A DNA stretch of 64,000 bases from NCBI RefSeq assembly GCF_000577245.1, contig NZ_CBYO010000004.1:62001-126000 (forward strand). Direction: 5' to 3'. Shown piece by piece: positions 61,394-64,000 of the stretch (position 1 is the first letter of the stretch; every line of letters begins with the position of its first letter). This DNA is from Paucisalibacillus algeriensis. Lineage in GTDB: Bacteria > Bacillota > Bacilli > Bacillales > Amphibacillaceae. A program made the translations under genes and the position numbers. The notes under the pieces are model-generated. The model ran no database searches, was not told where the DNA came from, and saw nothing but the letters and a program-made list of their open reading frames with translations.

Positions 61394-62353
61394 TTAATCT
61401 AGACCAACTGTATCTTTGAATTTAGCGTAAGTTTCTTTAACTACTTGATACTCTTCGTCTGTTGCTTCATCAATAGCATCCCAGTTATAAACATCATTCA
61501 TGACTTTGATCATTTCTTCATCGTCGTTAAATGATAAGAAAGTGTCTTTAATCTTTTGAACGAATTCTTTATCTAATTCTTTCGTTACAGAGATTGTATC
61601 GTTAGGAATCTCTTCTGTGTAAGTTAAAACAGTTAGTTTTTCCATTACATCTGGATATTCTTCTTCAAGCTCAGTACGAACATCATCAAAAGTAGTTGCA
61701 ACGTCGGCGTCACCTTCGTAAACCATAATAGCTGAGTTATCATGACCACCAGAAGTGAAAGTTTCACTAAAGAACTCTGTTTCTAATTCAGCTGCAGTTG
61801 CAATATCAAACTCTTTCATTAATTGGCTTGCAGGGAATAAATATCCTGAAGTAGACCCTTGGTCAGCATATGCCCAAACCTTATCTCTTAAGTCTTCAAG
61901 GCTCTCAATACCAGAATCAGAACGAACTAGGTATTGTGCTTTGTATGTACCAGAACCATAACGGATGGATTTCAAGATTACTTCAACATCATATTGTTCC
62001 TTTGCTAGAACGTATCCGAATGCTGGAATGAAACCAACGTGTACTTGGTTCGCTCCCATAGCTTCAACTAATGAGTTGTAGTCTGTCATAACTGTACCTT
62101 CAACAGGAATTCCTAGCTCTTCACCTAAACGGTCGGCTAAAGGTTTAACAGTATCTGCTATTGTATCTGAATCTTGTGATGGTACGAAACCGATAACTAG
62201 TTTTTCAGGAATCATTCCTTCAGTTTCAGTTGCTTCACCGTTCTTGTCTTCGTTCGACTTGTCTGATGCATTATTATCGTCATCAGAACCTCCACATGCT
62301 GCTAGTACAAGTGCTAAACCTAAAATAAGCACTAGACCATAAAGTTTCTTCAT
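61394..62353 (-). CDS. phnD: Phosphonate/phosphate-type binding lipoprotein PhnD
   Basis: 319-residue lipoprotein: lipobox VLAAC, Asp/Asn-rich linker, then the PhnD fold (LVIGFVPSQDSDTIADTVKP, TDYNSLVEAMGANQVHVGFI, YADQGSTSGYLFPA, GGHDNSAIMVYEGDADVATT). The YADQGSTSGY loop binds the phosphonate or phosphate group in relatives, which may take up 2-aminoethylphosphonate, phosphite or other phospho-compounds. No C-P lyase or phosphonatase gene follows, so the ligand is uncertain. AGGAGGG precedes the ATG. Confidence 0.88.
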   Translation of the reverse strand: MKKLYGLVLILGLALVLAACGGSDDDNNASDKSNEDKNGEATETEGMIPEKLVIGFVPSQDSDTIADTVKPLADRLGEELGIPVEGTVMTDYNSLVEAMGANQVHVGFIPAFGYVLAKEQYDVEVILKSIRYGSGTYKAQYLVRSDSGIESLEDLRDKVWAYADQGSTSGYLFPASQLMKEFDIATAAELETEFFSETFTSGGHDNSAIMVYEGDADVATTFDDVRTELEEEYPDVMEKLTVLTYTEEIPNDTISVTKELDKEFVQKIKDTFLSFNDDEEMIKVMNDVYNWDAIDEATDEEYQVVKETYAKFKDTVGLD

Positions 62354-62442
62354 TGTGACCCTCCTAAGAAATATATAAATATTTAGCTTACTATTTTATT
62401 AAATACTAAATCTCCGTAAAAAGCTAGGATTTTTTTCGTTAA

Positions 62443-62481
62443 TTTACACCTTTTTTACATGAATTTAACGATAAAATGACA
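62443..62481. promoter_or_regulatory. Four hexamers with 11-bp period: possible PhoP box
   Basis: TTTACA (62443), TTTACA (62454), TTAACG (62465) and ATGACA (62476) are spaced by exactly 11 bp; the first two match and the last two approximate the Bacillus PhoP element TT(A/T/C)A(C/T)A. The repeats read toward the ABC gene at 62588, opposite to phnD, so the regulated gene is unclear. Confidence 0.4.
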
Positions 62482-62507
62482 GAAATCGATATGTATCATT
62501 CGGATTT

Positions 62508-62516
62508 TGCTATAAT
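62508..62516 (+). promoter_or_regulatory. Extended -10 for the EcsA-like operon
   Basis: TGCTATAAT, about 70 bp before the ATPase start codon. Confidence 0.6.
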
Positions 62517-62587
62517 TAGTGTGTTATTTTTATAATTATGAAACCTTATTATTCTAAACCACGTAAAATAGTTAGGTGGTGATCAAC

Positions 62588-63289
62588 ATGAGTAATTTAT
62601 TGGTAGTGAATAACTTAGAGGTGGCAATTAAAGAGAATAAGCTATTGGATAATATCACGTTTACGTTATCCCAAGGCTCGGTAATTGCATTAGTCGGCCA
62701 TAATGGTGCAGGTAAATCTACTCTAATGAAAACAATAATGGGAATCCAAGAAAAGAATAATGGAGAAATTATAATAGAAGAAAAGTATAACCAAGATACT
62801 AGCTTCCTCGAATATAAAAAGAAGATTGCTTTTATTCCAGAAGAACCATTACTTATGTCTGAATTGACAGCAATGCAACATTTTCAGTTGTACGGAAAAA
62901 GCTATCAAATGGAAAAAAGTGAGTTGCAAAGGCGCATCGATCGGTATGTGGAGGGTTTTGAACTACAAGGAAAGCTAAACGAATATCCAGAATCATTATC
63001 AAAAGGAATGAGACAGAAGGTGCAAACAATCTGTGCGATGTTGCCAGATGTTCCCCTATTATTAATCGATGAACCATTTATGGGTCTGGACATATATGCT
63101 GTTGATTACTTTGAGGAAATCTTAAGAGAAAAGATTGCTGCTGGCACTAGTATTCTATTAACAACGCATCAGTTAAAACGTGTGAAGGATATTGCCGATC
63201 AATTTATTATGTTACAGGAAGGGAAAATATTACATAAGGGATTGATTGCTGAGTTTGAAACAATAAAAAGGAGAAGTGAAGAACGATGA
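62588..63289 (+). CDS. ABC transporter ATPase, EcsA-like
   Basis: 233 residues: Walker A GHNGAGKST, IPEEPLLMSELTAMQHFQLY after the Q-loop, signature LSKGMRQKVQTICAM, Walker B LLLIDEPFMGLDIYAVD and the switch His in TTHQLKR. The IPEEP and LSKGMRQK features match B. subtilis EcsA, an exporter ATPase linked to secretion, proteolysis and competence. A GTG at 62576 lies in the AGGTGGTG site; the ATG at 62588 is preferred. Its stop overlaps the start of the permease gene. Confidence 0.83.
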   Translation: MSNLLVVNNLEVAIKENKLLDNITFTLSQGSVIALVGHNGAGKSTLMKTIMGIQEKNNGEIIIEEKYNQDTSFLEYKKKIAFIPEEPLLMSELTAMQHFQLYGKSYQMEKSELQRRIDRYVEGFELQGKLNEYPESLSKGMRQKVQTICAMLPDVPLLLIDEPFMGLDIYAVDYFEEILREKIAAGTSILLTTHQLKRVKDIADQFIMLQEGKILHKGLIAEFETIKRRSEER

Positions 63290-64000
63290 GTCATCCTTCT
63301 TCTTGGCAAGCATATTGGCTTATTCGCAGTAATCGATTCCGGAAGAAAAGAGCAATAAAAAAACAACTCGTACAGCTTTCATTTGATAAGACCACTACCT
63401 TTTATTCACTTATTGTAGGTGGTTATGTATTTGCAAGTATTTTTATATTTAATGATTTTATGCGGCAATTTGAAGATTATTTTATATTTATAGAACAACA
63501 AATGGTAGAACGTTTTTGGTTGATCTTAACAATAGTACCTATTCGATATGTATTTAAATCCTTTCGAAATCCGGGTGTTTTAATTACTAGTTCAGAATAT
63601 CAATTAGGAATGCTACCTCACTCGATTAAGAAAATTGCTTACCTTGTTGCAATCGAGAAGTGGATAGTGCAACTAATTTTGTATTTGGTTATTAGTACCT
63701 TAATCATTCTAATTACACCAATAGATGCCCAATTAATTTGGATTTACTTTTTATTATTTTGGATAATTGAAGTACTTATGACTATTCCACAGTGGAAGCT
63801 GTTCCAAGCACATTTAATGGTGAAGCTAGGTATTTTCCTCTCGCTCATTATTTTAGATATAGTAGGAACAATGGTAGAACAATCAAAGTTAATCAGTATC
63901 GTCATATTATCCATGGTGATAATTGCTAATTTTTTATTACGTAAAAAGCTATTCTTCCATATACACTGGGGTAGGGTGACTGAAGTAAATAACTATTTGG
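63286..64000 (+). CDS. ABC transporter permease, EcsB-like (5' part)
   Basis: ATGA overlap with the ATPase gene, frame open to the window end (238 codons seen). The product starts with a basic cytoplasmic segment (WLIRSNRFRKKRAIKKQLVQ) followed by multiple hydrophobic helices (FYSLIVGGYVFASIFIF, FWLILTIVPIRYVF, LIWIYFLLFWIIEVLM, LGIFLSLIILDIVG). The pairing with an EcsA-like ATPase and the short charged N-terminus suggest EcsB. The substrate is not known, and the 3' end is beyond the window. Confidence 0.75.
   Translation, partial: MSHPSSWQAYWLIRSNRFRKKRAIKKQLVQLSFDKTTTFYSLIVGGYVFASIFIFNDFMRQFEDYFIFIEQQMVERFWLILTIVPIRYVFKSFRNPGVLITSSEYQLGMLPHSIKKIAYLVAIEKWIVQLILYLVISTLIILITPIDAQLIWIYFLLFWIIEVLMTIPQWKLFQAHLMVKLGIFLSLIILDIVGTMVEQSKLISIVILSMVIIANFLLRKKLFFHIHWGRVTEVNNYL

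Noticed and set aside
1-64000. tRNA or rRNA genes, insertion sequences, prophage genes, toxin-antitoxin or defence systems
   Set aside because: I looked for these and saw no cloverleaf-like genes, transposase, integrase or phage proteins; the window is ordinary chromosomal backbone plus repeats.

Overview
The window is about 36% GC by eye, with Bacillaceae-type gene content: strong GGAGG-like ribosome binding sites, frequent TTG/GTG starts, lipobox substrate-binding lipoproteins, Fur and MhqR boxes, a T-box leader, and genes resembling B. subtilis yclNOPQ, cssRS-htr, ykoGHI, yteA, ykwC, murB and typA. A complete ectoine/hydroxyectoine uptake cassette (ehuBCDA) points to a halotolerant or halophilic lineage such as the Oceanobacillus/Virgibacillus group. 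That placement is inference from content; no rRNA or tRNA gene is present to confirm it.

Layout. 1-14 kb: rhodanese tail, tag glycosylase, an intergenic block of degenerate GC-rich repeats, a chemoreceptor, an amidase, a DUF899-VOC fusion, an aldo-keto reductase, a deaminase, an RsgA GTPase behind a possible leader peptide, an HD hydrolase, a divergent TetR/membrane-protein pair, type 2 IPP isomerase and a FrnE-like oxidoreductase. 14.4-18.5 kb: Fur-regulated yclNOP and yclQ siderophore import. 18.6-21.1 kb: a SurA-like lipoprotein, a DUF454 protein and murB. 21.2-24.5 kb: ehuBCDA. 24.8-28 kb: a YtzI-like peptide, an MhqR-box dioxygenase, a PlsY paralogue and a DUF456 protein. 28-33.5 kb: T-box-controlled archaeal-type proS, then an M20 amidohydrolase with an ArtPQR-type importer. 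33.6-40.2 kb: glutathione peroxidase, trhO, an orphan BtuF-like protein, csp and small enzymes. 40.2-44 kb: a 4 x 52-bp tandem repeat, htrA and divergent cssRS. 44-54 kb: typA, a sugar-dehydrogenase-like lipoprotein with an apparent AUA start, thiolase, a CapA-like protein, a PadR operon, a DUF368/PopT transporter and a thioredoxin. 54-57 kb: a two-component system and a PepSY protein sharing an 11-bp-phased direct repeat. 57-62.4 kb: phnDCEE with a 5'-nucleotidase. The window ends in an EcsAB-like ABC pair.

Regulation is the most informative layer: candidate operators can be read directly for Fur, MhqR, TetR, PadR, two OmpR-type regulators and possibly PhoP. No prophage, insertion sequence, CRISPR array or obvious genomic island is visible. 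The least explained items are the 52-bp tandem repeat, the dispersed repeat family (one copy lies between the proS T-box and proS), and the shared direct repeats of the ykoGHI-like locus.
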